The notes below the pieces were generated by a model, which saw only the letters and a program-made list of their open reading frames with translations, searched no databases and had not been told where the DNA came from. 64,000 bases of DNA, from positions 185,861,027-185,925,026 of the forward strand of contig CM069432.1 in assembly GCA_035610365.1 (NCBI GenBank). The letters run 5' to 3'. Made by a program: the position numbers and the translations under genes. This stretch comes from Aquatica leii (taxonomy: Eukaryota > Arthropoda > Insecta > Coleoptera > Lampyridae). Below are positions 48,677-59,143 of the stretch, in pieces; positions within the stretch are counted from its first letter, which is position 1; every line of letters starts with the position of its first letter.

Positions 48677-48689
48677 AGAAGAAGAGTGT

Positions 48690-49283
48690 TTTCGCCTCTT
48701 GCCATCTTTTATTGTACTTTTTCAGAATTTCTGCTATTTCCTCGTCCCACCTCTTCTTTGGTCTTCCTCGTGGTCTTTTCATGCTTGATTTAGTTTCCCA
48801 GATAACATTGGTTTGTCTATTGTTTCCCATTCTGTTTAAGTGTCCGAACCATCTCAGCTGTTGTCTTTCTATAGTGTTCTTTATGGATTCTACCTTTAGT
48901 GTTGTACGTATTTCTTCATTTCTTACTCCATCTATTTTTGTTACTCCCATGATTCCTCTTAAGTATTTCATTTCGCATGCTTGTATCTTGCTTTCTTGCT
49001 TTTTTGTGAGCGTCCAGCTTTCACAACCGAATGTCAGTATTGGTTTATAAATGTTGTTGTATACTGTTAATTTTGTTCTATTGCTTACTTCTTTTTTTCT
49101 AATAAATACATTACTTAGTGCATAATACACTTTATTGGCACTTTCGATTCTATTATTTATTTCGACTTCGTTTTTTCCATCCTTTTGTATTGTAACGCCC
49201 AAATATGTAAAGCTGTCTGTTTGTTCAATCTCTTTATTGTTAAGTTGTACTTTCGCTTTTGTGTTGTTCCTTCCTAATATCAT
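48690..49283 (-). pseudogene. LINE-2 RT C-terminal domain
   Basis: Open frame ILGRNNTKAKVQLNNKEIEQ, SFTYLGVTIQKDGKNEVEIN, LTFGCESWTLTKKQESKIQA, ACEMKYLRGIMGVTKIDGVR, QLRWFGHLNRMGNNRQTN and RPRGRPKKRWDEEIAEILKK. This is the post-RT region of an arthropod LINE. The 5' end is cut at the target duplication (49287). The reading runs into the RTE-like element at about 48688 and resumes at 45397. No stop lies within this part, so it is younger or less decayed than the BEL element it sits in. Confidence 0.82.
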
Positions 49284-49295
49284 TTGTTGAGAATA

Positions 49296-49760
49296 ACTCC
49301 ACTCAAATTGTTGACGAGTGTCAGAATTAAATTTCTAAAAATACCAATAAAACAAGGTATAATCCCACCGATCAATTCCATCAATTTAATCAAAGACTGC
49401 CAAATTTTCCACAAATGTATTCAACAGGCTTCGTAGTACTTGGGGTGATTGCAAACCAGCTTTAGGTGCGTTTGCTATATTCTGCCAATAGAATGAAGCA
49501 AGAGCGCGACGATTTTGGTAACGATCTACTAATGTTTTAAATGCAATTTTATAATTGTCTGTCGTTAAAGGCAAGGCTTTAAGTAAAGTAAAGAATTCTT
49601 TTGACAAAGTAGAAATTAGGTATTGAAATTTCTTTATATTTGATAAGAAATTATTGTCGTATATCCACGTGGTACATAAGTCTTAAAAAGTAGGCCAATC
49701 TTTCAAAGAAACAATAAATTTTAGATGTTCAATACAAAGAAATTGTACATTTGTACGACT
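49296..49760 (-). pseudogene. BEL/Pao gag, N-terminal half
   Basis: Minus strand: WPTF..LCTTWIYDNNFLSN (frame with a stop), KKFQYLISTLSKEFFTLLKA, LPLTTDNYKIAFKTLVDRYQ, NRRALASFYWQNI, SPQVLRSLLNTFVENLAVFD, then after decay DTRQQFEWSYSQ at about 49290-49320. This matches the retrotransposon gag homology region (pattern KFQYL...LPIT..NY..AW..L..RY). The last codons lie in the target duplication of LINE-2 and gag continues at 44982. Confidence 0.82.
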
Positions 49761-50519
49761 ATTTGCCTCCAGACGCACGCTGGTCACGAAGGACGTCTTT
49801 CAACTTTGGTATTCAACGATGCATAAATTTCTTTTAATGACCAGAAAACATCATCGACCTGTGCAACAACAAAGATTTTTCTAATTATCTACCGATTCAT
49901 CTAACAATGTGTCTGTATCAACCTATATAAAACACTATAAATAGTTTGTGCGTGTTTGAATGCTGCCAAGAACTTCAATTTTAACAAACTATCTATTTGA
50001 GCACTTATGGCTAAAGCCAGTATTTGGTTTAAACGTAACAAAGTTTTATTTGCTAAAAGTTAAAGTTTTTGCTGCAATGTAAACCATGATGATAAATTAA
50101 TGAACAAACAATGAACAAGGCTGCAATAGCAATCAATACAAAATCAAATCAAATACAAACACAAGAATCAAAAAAGTGGTGCTTGAACCAACTATTATTT
50201 AAATTGTCATGGCTTTAACAACAAACGCAAGTTTACAAAATATAAGCAACGTCAAATACAAAAAAAAACTATACCTGTCCATGCAAGTAAAATTGTGAAT
50301 TTTAGTGACCATACAAATTGTTTATTGTGTTGGTTTGTATTAAAATAACATATGTTTTTTTTTGAAATACTGTCTTGAATTTGTACTTCTTCAAAAGGTT
50401 AAAATCTAAGTGATAAGTATAAATGTAAATCATGGTTTAGAACAGTTTTTTTTTATATATCATTGCACGTTGAATTTTAGACAAAACAGTTCTTTCCTTC
50501 ATTATATCTTTTATTGAAA
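49761..50519. other. Upstream of BEL/Pao gag, no gene seen
   Basis: Weak gag-like pieces (FLAAFKHAQTIYSVLY, VFWSLKEIYASLN) occur in broken frames to about 50000. A 5' LTR or primer-binding site could not be recognised. Confidence 0.4.
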
Positions 50520-50531
50520 TCATTTGACCTT

Positions 50532-50869
50532 TACTAACATTAGAATGTCTTCCGGGTTTGGGCCGTGTCATAGTTGCAACCGAAGCTGCCAACGTTTCGC
50601 CCACTTTCGTAAGGGGCTTCATCAGGGCGTGAGATAAATCGCAAAACTCAAACAAGCAATCGAAATCTAACTAAGAACTTCTCAAAAGTTAGGTTATCCA
50701 CTTGTAAAACAAGCCATAACCTAAACTATGAAAAGGTAAGAAAGAAAACGGTAAGCCCCTTACGAAAGTGGGCGAAACGTTGGCAGCTTCGGTTGCAACT
50801 ATGACACGGCCCAAACCCGGAAGACATTCTAATGTTAGTATAGATTCCGGCCGTGGAAGCCTTCGCTAT
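50532..50869. mobile_element. Penelope pLTR foldback insertion with 12-bp target duplication
   Basis: TCATTTGACCTT lies at 50520-50531 and 50870-50881. Between them is a minus-oriented pLTR piece (50532-50753, nearly identical to 26077-26290) joined head to head with a plus-oriented terminal piece of the same pLTR (50754-50869). The inverted arms share the hammerhead-like core. No coding sequence. It was probably made by abortive or template-switched reverse transcription by an element-1-type Penelope. Confidence 0.88.
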
Positions 50870-51289
50870 TCATTTGACCTTGCATTTTTCAATTTGCAGA
50901 TTAATTAGGCGTCATATTCTCGCTTACAATTTGCACTGACAGTTTTGAATGCCAGTACAATCACATTCTAAGATAGTACAGGTTCTCCTGTACTACCTAA
51001 ACAAATGATTTTAATTCTTTGGCAGCTGTTAGTTTTTCCGTTATTACTGGTGTTTGATGAGTGACATTTTTCATCCCAGAAATACTTTATCTAAATGTAA
51101 ATATTTATCTACTAAATTGTTATTTCTCATAAATAACTGTATAACAGTATGTTTATTATGCGCTTCTTGTTTTAAAAATCCAGCTCTCTAAATGCTAGCA
51201 CCTGCAACAAGTTTTTTAACTTATTGAAGAAGTATGTAATCTTGCACGGCGATTAAAATAGTTTCTTTTTTTCTTGAAGATATACATAC
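50870..51289. other. Intergenic, no gene seen
   Basis: No feature beyond a short hairpin (GTACAGGTTCTCCTGTAC) near 50978. Confidence 0.5.
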
Positions 51290-51500
51290 CGCAATCGTTG
51301 AGTTTCTCTTAACGTTTCGCTAATGATGCTGTCAGCTTCCTCAGAAGTTGTTCTCAGACTGATATTGTAGTCTTCTGTTCCTGATCTTGCCTATGTATTG
51401 CTTTTGCTTGGATGTGTTGCTGAGCCAATGCCCGTCATCTTTGTTTAAATTTATTTCCTGAAATCCGATTATAAGCCACTTTTGGCTTAGACCACTTTGT
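51290..51500 (-). pseudogene. Penelope-like element 3' fragment with hammerhead-like motif
   Basis: Minus strand: LNKDDGHWLSNTSKQKQ resembles the C-terminus of Penelope GIY-YIG proteins (compare NNFNRDHGFELSPLWFPVI in element 1). It is followed by CTGAGGAAGCTGACAGC...TTAGCGAAACG, the same layout as the terminal motif of the other Penelope loci. The upstream edge shares 28 bp or so with 29.06 kb. Fragmentary; coding assignment is tentative. Confidence 0.5.
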
Positions 51501-53353
51501 AATTCGAAATGGAATCCGCTTCGTATTCATAGTTTTGGTCATTTTCTTTTAATATACTTTCACTTACAGTTTACTACCAGTAGTAACATTTTCACACAAT
51601 CACACAATAATATTTACTTATAAACAAAAAATCAAATAATTGTTCATAAAACCATAAAAAACACGACTTTGCTACTAACAAACCGATTGCAACAATATGT
51701 TTTTTACATTTAAGAACAAACGTACAAGTACCTGTAAAAACTTTAAAAACTGTAAACCAATATGTCTCTACCATATAACATTTATTTCACTAAATAATAA
51801 CCTCTTCAACAAAATAGCTCTCTGTTATTGGATTACTTTTTTTTGGCAATTTCCGTTAGCATTAATTAATCTTTTTCCTGGTATTTTTTGGTAAATGTTT
51901 CAACCGTATATGTGCGTTTGTAATTTATTAAAGTTTCAAACAGAATAAAAATCTAAAACCTAAACTTATTAGTGAAAATGCCAAAACTTATTTAATATTG
52001 CTATATTCTACTCTAACTTGACGCAACTGTGATAATAATACTACTACTCTCTTACAGTAGTGTCTGATTATCTGTCAGTTAATTCTAAAGTTATAAAATA
52101 ATGCAATGAATATCTAAAGTATACATATGTCTCCTTGTTGATTTTTTCATCGGTCAATTGTTTACAATATTTTCTGTTAACGTATGCGTATTTAGATTAT
52201 ATGCGTCGTATATAATGTAATACCCAAACATTATAAGTCCTAATTTTTTCCTAATTTTCCTTGTAAGCCAAACTAATAAGATCAACTTGGCCTTTCCCGT
52301 TTTGTTGTTTGTTAACTCAAACGAACAGACGATTTGCAAGATATTAGTACTTATATCTGTTCAAAGCGCTAATTGTTGCTGATAATATTAATTAGATCCT
52401 ATAAACTGATACTACTGTATTCAAGAAAAACAAAAAAAGAAAAAAACCAAAGAAAAAAGATAGAGAAAAGACTATTTACAACCATCACAATCATTCTATT
52501 TGTGATTCTCCTTAGGATAGCAGAAGAATAAACCTTATATGTCGTTATTCTATTGGTCTTGTATAAGGTTTTGTTGCCGATTATATATAATTATATGCAA
52601 CTCAAAAAATATGTCGTTTTGATTAGAAATTTCAGTGTGACATTGCGAATGCTTCTTCAAAGTTTTTATTCAAAGAATTATTATTTAAAGCTGACAGTAA
52701 CACAAAAAACAAAAGCAACTGAAAAATAGTAAAAAAAGCCGTAGTAGCTTAAGTATCGAAGCTGCTGATAATAAAAATATGACTTAAAGTTTTATAGCGA
52801 TTTCTTCAAAAGTTTTCTACAAAAGCTTTTCACTTATGCCAACTCACCCCAGATGTTAAGCAAATTGAAATACTCCCTAAGGTAAGTTGGCATAGCATAA
52901 TGATTCATAATATGTAAAGGATAAACTTAAGGTAATAACTACTAAACGCCTGAAAAGTATTATTAAAAAATAATAAAATAAAATGCGATATACAAAAAAT
53001 ATATTCAAAAAAGTAATTTAATAGCTCATTTCAACTAAGGGTTTTAATTTTTGTGTTAAAAATATCTGACTATCTCTAAAAGTAATTTTATTACCATACT
53101 AGAAACATTATTGATTTTTCCAAGATAAAGCCCAACAGACAACTTCACCACCGCGAAGTCGTCCATGTGATACTACTTCTAATGATCTATTCGAGCTACA
53201 TACATGATGGAGTTCTCATTTTAAGTCGGTATCTCAGAATACTAAAGGTTTAAACTTGCATTCCTCTTCAATGTTTATGTCTAATGAACATTACATTAAA
53301 TTGCATATTAATGAATAGAATCAAAAAACTTACACATAGAAAATATTTATTCA

Positions 53354-53477
53354 CACTCAGTTAGTAACGTACAGTTTCCCGAACCTCTTAAAGGTTAGTA
53401 AGTGAGCGGTTTCCATGGTTTAAAAAAAAGAGTATGTAATGAAACCTCGCGGTCAGTAATGTACACTTTCCGAACCT
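53354..53477 (+). repeat. Two-copy direct repeat, about 30 bp each
   Basis: CAGTTAGTAACGTACAGTTT (with CCCGAACCT after it) at 53358 matches CGGTCAGTAATGTACACTTT (with CCGAACCT) at 53450. The copies are about 93 bp apart. Too short to classify. Confidence 0.6.
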
Positions 53478-53701
53478 GTAATTCGTGTGTGTTATGTTTT
53501 AACTAATTTGATAAAATGACAATCATAAATTAAATACGTATATGTCAATTGTGAAGTGTGCCTACTACGTTTTAATTTTTTACCGAAATAAACGATAATA
53601 TTTTGGAAGTAGGTTTTCATTCATTTTTTATTAGTTTTATGTTATTTATTTTATTTAATGGCTGATTGTGAATAAAATTGTATACAAACCTTGGCAAAAG
53701 T

Positions 53702-53780
53702 ATTCCATTTGTCTCGAGAACTAGTTCACCTCGAGGCTATGCTTCTCGGTAAACTATAGTTCTCTCGACAGAAATGGAAT
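53702..53780. repeat. 79-bp foldback hairpin
   Basis: ATTCCATTTGTCTCGAGAAC pairs with GTTCTCTCGACAGAAATGGAAT-like sequence on the right, and CTCGAGG with CTTCTCGG inward. No frame. Confidence 0.7.
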
Positions 53781-56084
53781 ATTTTCCGCCTCGGTATGTA
53801 ATCTACTATTGCTTTTTGGTACTACAACTATAAGTTTCCACTTAGTTACACAATTATTAAAATAATTTTGAAAGTGAATAGTAATGAAATATTTTAGCTT
53901 TATGTGTTATGCCAATAAACCATTTCGCTTATAATAAAACTCAAAACTGCCTTTTTATTATTTTTTTTTGTATTAAGTATATGTTGCATGATTTTTTTTC
54001 TGTCTTTTTATTCAATCTTTATAGTTGCTTAACACATTATTATCTGATTCGATTCTGTTGATTACTTATAGGAATTACTTACTACGTGTAGTATAATTTG
54101 CCCGTATATTCATAAAATACACACTAGCTATAATATTGTTAGAAACACACTTGGCACCACATCTATAATAAAATATTCATTATTTCAAGTTTATGGTAAC
54201 AAAGATATAATAATGTACACATTTAATTAAAACAACTGTAATTGTAGTAAAAGAAAAACAATTTTACTAAGAAACGTTGTTAAAAGCAAACATTGAATCA
54301 AAATACTGTAGGTTTATAAGAAAATATGTATAGTACAATTAACAAAAAAACTATTTAAACATTATTTGTCTTTTTTATATAAAAATAGTTAATGAATCAC
54401 ATAATTCATAGAATTTAATGTTGTGTGGGAATTTCATATTTGAGAAACTTCTATTTAAACGTTCATATAACTACCTGGGTATGTATCACATGAATTATAT
54501 CTCGGCAAGTACCTCAAGAACAGAAATGTTTAAATATTCAGCGATATTAACTAAAATAAGGTTCACTAAGTTGAATTCGGAATCCCGTCATCAGAGCGAT
54601 AGATATCCTTCCACTAGTAATTAAGCTTGCGCTTAAGTGAGATATAATTGTTATTCGGCGGAGATCTTCAAATTAAGGAAGTGATATCGTGAAATAGGGT
54701 GAAGTGACGGTGATTACCCTTTTCTTGTGCGACTTAAGACATTTTAACAAAGGATCTTTAACAATTATGATCTTTATATTATGCAACTTAGTAGTTGTAG
54801 CAACTTGATGTTCTAATTGCGACTTACTTTATGGATTAAGGCTAAGAATTCTTGTTTTATAAAACGCCTGTGGGATTTATTTTATTTTTTGAAGTTAAAC
54901 ATACACAATTTTAATTAATTTTTTTTTTAAATATTAAGAAAAGTGACACCCGAGATTTACCATTAATATAAACATGAAAAAATAAAAGAATAAATTAGAA
55001 ACTGCAACATAAAGAAATAAATTCAAGCCTGCCTTATAACGTATTAAAAAGTATTGATGTACGCATGAAAAGGTGTCCGTAAAAGTAAAGTCTCTATATA
55101 AACTTTCCATAAAAGATTCCTGCTGCAGATTTACAATCAATCATCTGCAAAATCTAAAGCAATTCAACTTTAAATGAAATTTCCACGATGCATTTTCTTC
55201 GATATTGCTTGTAGTTCAGCCGCCCCATGTCAATTATATAGCCGTAAACTCACACTGCAAACTGAAGGCAACTACCGGAACCAATCTTCTTTGAAATGAA
55301 GCATAAATATCCTTATTTGATCAAAAACTTTTGATGCAAGATTTAAATATACAGTTAACTTTAAGGATATTTTAACATGAACCAGCAGTTATCCATTAAA
55401 TACAATACTTCTCATACTATCATTATATTAAAGCATATTTAACATTAACATTACAATTTGGAAACAATTCAGTAATTGGGTTATTTTATTAAAAAACCGT
55501 GTTTAATCATTGAGACGCATAATTGATAAAATGTACTAGGCAACTTACCGAAATTATTACCATAAAAATACAAAAATCACTCCGCTTACATAAAAATCCA
55601 AATGTATCTTATTCAAATAAATTTCTTATTCGATTTGTAACATAAAATTACCAAAATTACGTATGTAATATAATAATAAAAAAATAAACGGAAATACAAA
55701 GGTAGTCAATTAAACTTAAATTATTTCTTTCAAAAAAGCACAATAAAAATATAAATATATTCTTGTAGTAACGTAAATAATACATTATAGTTTTTTTGTA
55801 TTAACTATCTGTCAACAAAATAGCTAAACTAGAAATTATTAAGTGTATAGGTATAGATACTTGTTCCTGAAATAACTATAACTATTACATCTGTATTTTA
55901 TGTCGTGCTATTTTGCTAATATTTAATTTAGCGTTCATTTATTTCTGAGCAAGACATGCAATTGTCTTAGCTATAAAAACATATAAAACGTATCATTATC
56001 TAAGCAACATTTATTCACCAACTTAAAAAAAAACAAAATATAAATTGACAGATGTAATAGCAAAAAGTCAATAAAATTTTTTTT

Positions 56085-56350
56085 TATTATTTTATTTATT
56101 ATTTAGTAAACACAATTCGTAAAGTTGCCTATGTCCTTAGTCGGTGAATTGTTCCACTTGATTTTATTTTGTAAGTTTTATATGTTAAAAATTATCTGTT
56201 AATTCATTGTGTTGTTACTATGTTGTTGACTTACGAGTTTAATAAATTACAGTTGGCCTGATGAAGAGCTCGCGTGTAGCACAAAACGTTGCCATAAAAA
56301 AATTAATTAAACTGGTTTTGCATACCCCTCCTAAACGAAGAAGTCTAAAT
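56085..56350 (+). mobile_element. Solo Penelope pLTR-like sequence with hammerhead-like motif
   Basis: At 56254-56300 GCCTGATGAAGAGCTCGCG then TGTAGCACAAAACGTTGCC. It has the CTGATGA core, a short GCT/AGC stem, an AAAA in place of GAAA, and CGTTGCC, followed by an AATTAATTAAACTGG tail that resembles the tail of element 2. No RT frame is attached. Borders are approximate. Confidence 0.55.
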
Positions 56351-56867
56351 TAATTAGTTAATGCAATACACACAGGTAGAGAAAGAATCTTTACCAAGTA
56401 ATCGAGTGAACTACTTCTACTTTTTTATAAAAATTCCTGTAAAGCTTTAACGTAAAACAATAATACAAGTTATGACGAGTTCTGAAAAAACCATTTGTAA
56501 TAATAAACACTAGATAAATATTGTTTACAAAAAAATGAATTTAAAAAAAACGTGAATACAAAGGGGCCCGAACTGAATTGTCAAACTTAAAGTGCTTAAA
56601 GTTATCAAATATAACTATATTTTCAAAAATTAATCAGTGTAAAACATGTTTGTTTCCCTATGCTTTGCTCAATTACTTGGATGCAACGCATATAATATTA
56701 GGTGCTTTATTAAACTTTAGATATAAACATTATTTTACTATATTACAGCTGTATTCATAAAAATATTCAAAAATACTTTTTAAACTTGTTTTATTTAAAA
56801 CGTGTTTTAAGGCTTACAGAACGTTTTAACTTTCTCTATTAATTTATTATAATCCTCCTTGTTATAT

Positions 56868-57425
56868 CTATTAGTAAATTGTTGTTGTATCCCAATAGGA
56901 GGTCGTGGGAAGGTTACAAATTAATTAAATTAATTTGTTTTTGAATGTTGGCGACGTTTCGCAGACTATAGCTGTGTCTGCTTCTTCGGGCCTATTGTTT
57001 ATTGTGAAAAAACAGCACGGTAAATACATTTTTAAGAAACAATCATAAAATTATTAAATTATATCACAAATTGAAAAAATTGTAAATAAAAATGTCTATA
57101 TATATATATATGATCTCTCTTATAACTAATTTAAAAACATCAGAAATTTATATTTTATTATTTTTATAATGAGAATTATGAGACTTACCAAGTTATTCTA
57201 TGCAACTGTTTGCAATGAACAAATTAACACAACTATATTTAACATTGAATTATTTACATTGTACATAAATTTTCAAGGTAAATGTTCTAACAGATTAAAC
57301 TTATATTACAAACGTACAAAATGTGATAATCTTTATTGACAGAATGACATAATAATTTATAATATTTGCCTTAATTACAATTAATTACTTATATTTAAGT
57401 TAAACTAAGTTGTCTTAACTAAAAA
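56868..57425 (-). repeat. Inverted arm (left) of Penelope element 2
   Basis: The 558-bp pLTR at the 3' side of the coding frame, in the same orientation as the gene. It contains the hammerhead-like motif (56954-57000, minus) and a short TA run at about 57097-57111. Confidence 0.9.
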
Positions 57426-58584
57426 CTGTTTTAATTTTACTAATTAAATTATTATACGCTATGTTAAAATTTTGAGTATCTGTTTTATAATTGACACAAT
57501 CATTATAAATTTTTATGAAAATCATTTCTGATACCAATCTTTTATTGTAATTACTTTCAATATCTAGAATGACCGGATTTTTGAAGTCAAAATTATGTCC
57601 TAATTGGTAGTGGTGGGTAGCTAGGGCTGTCTCTTCTTTGCCTTTCTCACAGTCATATTTATGGTTTTTTATTCGATTTTTTAGTTTTTGTTTTGTTTGT
57701 CCTATATAACAACTTTGGCAACCTTCACAATTAATTTTATAAATTATGTTTGATTTATCTGTAGTATTAGTTTTATCTTTTAATTTAGTATAGAAGTTAT
57801 TATAAATCGTATTTCTATTATAAAACGTTATTATTATTTGGTTAGATTGAAGAATCTGTTTAATACTGTGACTTAAACCTGGTACATTGATGAGTTTAGT
57901 GTACCGTACATTCGTGATATTCGTTGGTTGAATTTGGTTGGTATGTTTATGAGATAATATTTTATTAATAAATGTATTGGGGTAATTATTCTTTTTTAGG
58001 TTTAATTTTAAAAGGTTTAGATTTTTTTTATGAAATTGTGGACTACTTAGTGTTAATATTTTGTTTTTTATAGATTTAATAATGTTTATTTTTTGGTTGA
58101 TTGGGTGATTAGAAAGATAGTTAATTGTGCTGTTTGATGATATTGGTTTGCTATACCAATCAGTAACAATTTTTTTAGTAGTCCGATCTTTGATTAATAA
58201 TACTTCTAAAAATGGTATTTTTCCATCTTTTTCTTTTTCTACAGTAAACTTTAGATGTTTGTTATAGTTGTTGAATATGGTTAAAGTTTCTTCAACTTTA
58301 TCTTTCGGAATACAGGTAATAACATCATCTACATAAGAATATATAAAACTTGGTGTGAAGGTTAATTGACTTGTTGTTATAGTTAATAAGTCATGCATAG
58401 TGATATTCGCTAGTATAGGTGAAGAAGGATTGCCCATCGCTGTACCAAACTTTTGTATGTAGATTTGCCCTTTTGATGTAAAATAGCTTGAAGTGAATAA
58501 AAATTCTATAATTGTGTTGAATTCGTGTAAATTTAAAGTAGTAAAATTTTTCAGTTCGTTCCAATATTTATTAATTAAAGTCAA
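57415..58584 (-). CDS. Penelope-like RT with GIY-YIG endonuclease, N-terminally truncated
   Basis: Unbroken 389-codon frame. RT motif B is GTAMGNPSSPILANI and motif C SYVDDVITCI. Motif A with its catalytic Asp is absent, because the frame begins (MTLINKYWNELKNF) at the edge of the right inverted arm. The GIY-YIG domain follows a basic linker: NIIYKINCEGCQSCYIGQTK, QKLKNRIKNHKYDCEKGKEE, ATHHYQLGHNFDF. Two cysteines precede YIG as in element 1. The stop lies just inside the left arm. The protein differs clearly from element 1, so it is another Penelope lineage. It cannot act as a full RT alone, but the endonuclease part looks intact. Confidence 0.9.
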   Translation of the reverse strand: MTLINKYWNELKNFTTLNLHEFNTIIEFLFTSSYFTSKGQIYIQKFGTAMGNPSSPILANITMHDLLTITTSQLTFTPSFIYSYVDDVITCIPKDKVEETLTIFNNYNKHLKFTVEKEKDGKIPFLEVLLIKDRTTKKIVTDWYSKPISSNSTINYLSNHPINQKINIIKSIKNKILTLSSPQFHKKNLNLLKLNLKKNNYPNTFINKILSHKHTNQIQPTNITNVRYTKLINVPGLSHSIKQILQSNQIIITFYNRNTIYNNFYTKLKDKTNTTDKSNIIYKINCEGCQSCYIGQTKQKLKNRIKNHKYDCEKGKEETALATHHYQLGHNFDFKNPVILDIESNYNKRLVSEMIFIKIYNDCVNYKTDTQNFNIAYNNLISKIKTVFS

Positions 58585-58585
58585 G

Positions 58586-59143
58586 TTTTTTTAGTTAAGA
58601 CAACTTAGTTTAACTTAAATATAAGTAATTAATTGTAATTAAGGCAAATATTATAAATTATTATGTCATTCGTCAATAAGATTATCACATTTTTGTACGT
58701 TTGTAATATAAGTTTAATCTGTTAGAACATTTACCTTGACAAATTTATGTACAATGTAAATAATTCAATGTTAAATATAGTTGTGTTAATTTGTTCATTG
58801 CAAACAGTTGCATAGAATAACTTGGTAAGTCTCATAATTCTCATTATAAAAATAATAAAATATAAATTTCTGATGTTTTTAAATTAGTTATAAGAGAGAT
58901 CATATATATATATAGACATTTTTATTTACAATTTTTTCAATTTGTGATATAATTTAATAATTTTATGATTGTTTCTTAAAAATGTATTTACCGTGCTGTT
59001 TTTTCACAATAAACAATAGGCCCGAAGAAGCAGACACAGCTATAGTCTGCGAAACGTCGCCAACATTCAAAAACAAATTAATTTAATTAATTTGTAACCT
59101 TCCCACGACCTCCTATTGGGATACAACAACAATTTACTAATAG
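58586..59143 (+). repeat. Inverted arm (right) of Penelope element 2
   Basis: Inverse copy of 56868-57425, carrying the hammerhead-like motif in plus orientation at 59021-59067 (stem GCAGAC/GTCTGC, then GCGAAACGTCGCC). The copies differ by a handful of one-base indels, for instance near 57337 / 58673 and in the TA run. Confidence 0.9.

Larger units (their letters stand above)
45398..48687 (+). mobile_element. RTE-like non-LTR retrotransposon, near full length
   Basis: A GC-richer leader (45398-45703) precedes an endonuclease-RT coding region (45704-48676) and a short 3' end GGGACTTAAAGAAGAAGAG. There is no gag-like ORF1, and the ending in GAAGAAG repeats is typical of RTE-type elements. It lies in the opposite orientation to LINE-2 and interrupts it. 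The left border is placed where LINE-2 coding similarity stops; no clean target duplication was resolved. Confidence 0.8.
44992..49286 (-). mobile_element. LINE-2, 5'-truncated, with (TA)n tail, split by RTE-like LINE
   Basis: TTGAGAATA occurs at 44983-44991 and 49287-49295, a 9-bp target duplication within BEL/Pao gag. The 3' side (low coordinates) ends in a (TA)n tract, the 5' side starts inside RT, as for a 5'-truncated LINE. Coding remains are 48690-49283 and 45308-45395; between them lies the RTE-like element. The 3' UTR holds two near-identical 34-bp units (about 45076-45110 and 45128-45162). Confidence 0.8.
51501..56080. other. Long AT-rich intergenic stretch, no gene seen
   Basis: About 4.6 kb with no recognised protein. 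Small repeats only: ATGCCAACTCACC at 52837 with its inverse near 52881-52893, a direct pair at 53354-53386 and 53451-53477, and a foldback at 53702-53780. Confidence 0.5.
56835..59143 (-). mobile_element. Penelope-like element 2 with 558-bp inverted arms
   Basis: TTTTAACTTTC lies at 56824-56834 and 59144-59154, an 11-bp target duplication. The body is two long arms, 56868-57425 and 58586-59143, that are inverse copies with only a few one-base indels, plus a 33-bp tail (56835-56867) on the left. The unique centre is the RT/GIY-YIG frame. Inverted pLTRs are known for Penelope-like elements; here the right arm replaces the N-terminal RT coding region. Confidence 0.9.
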
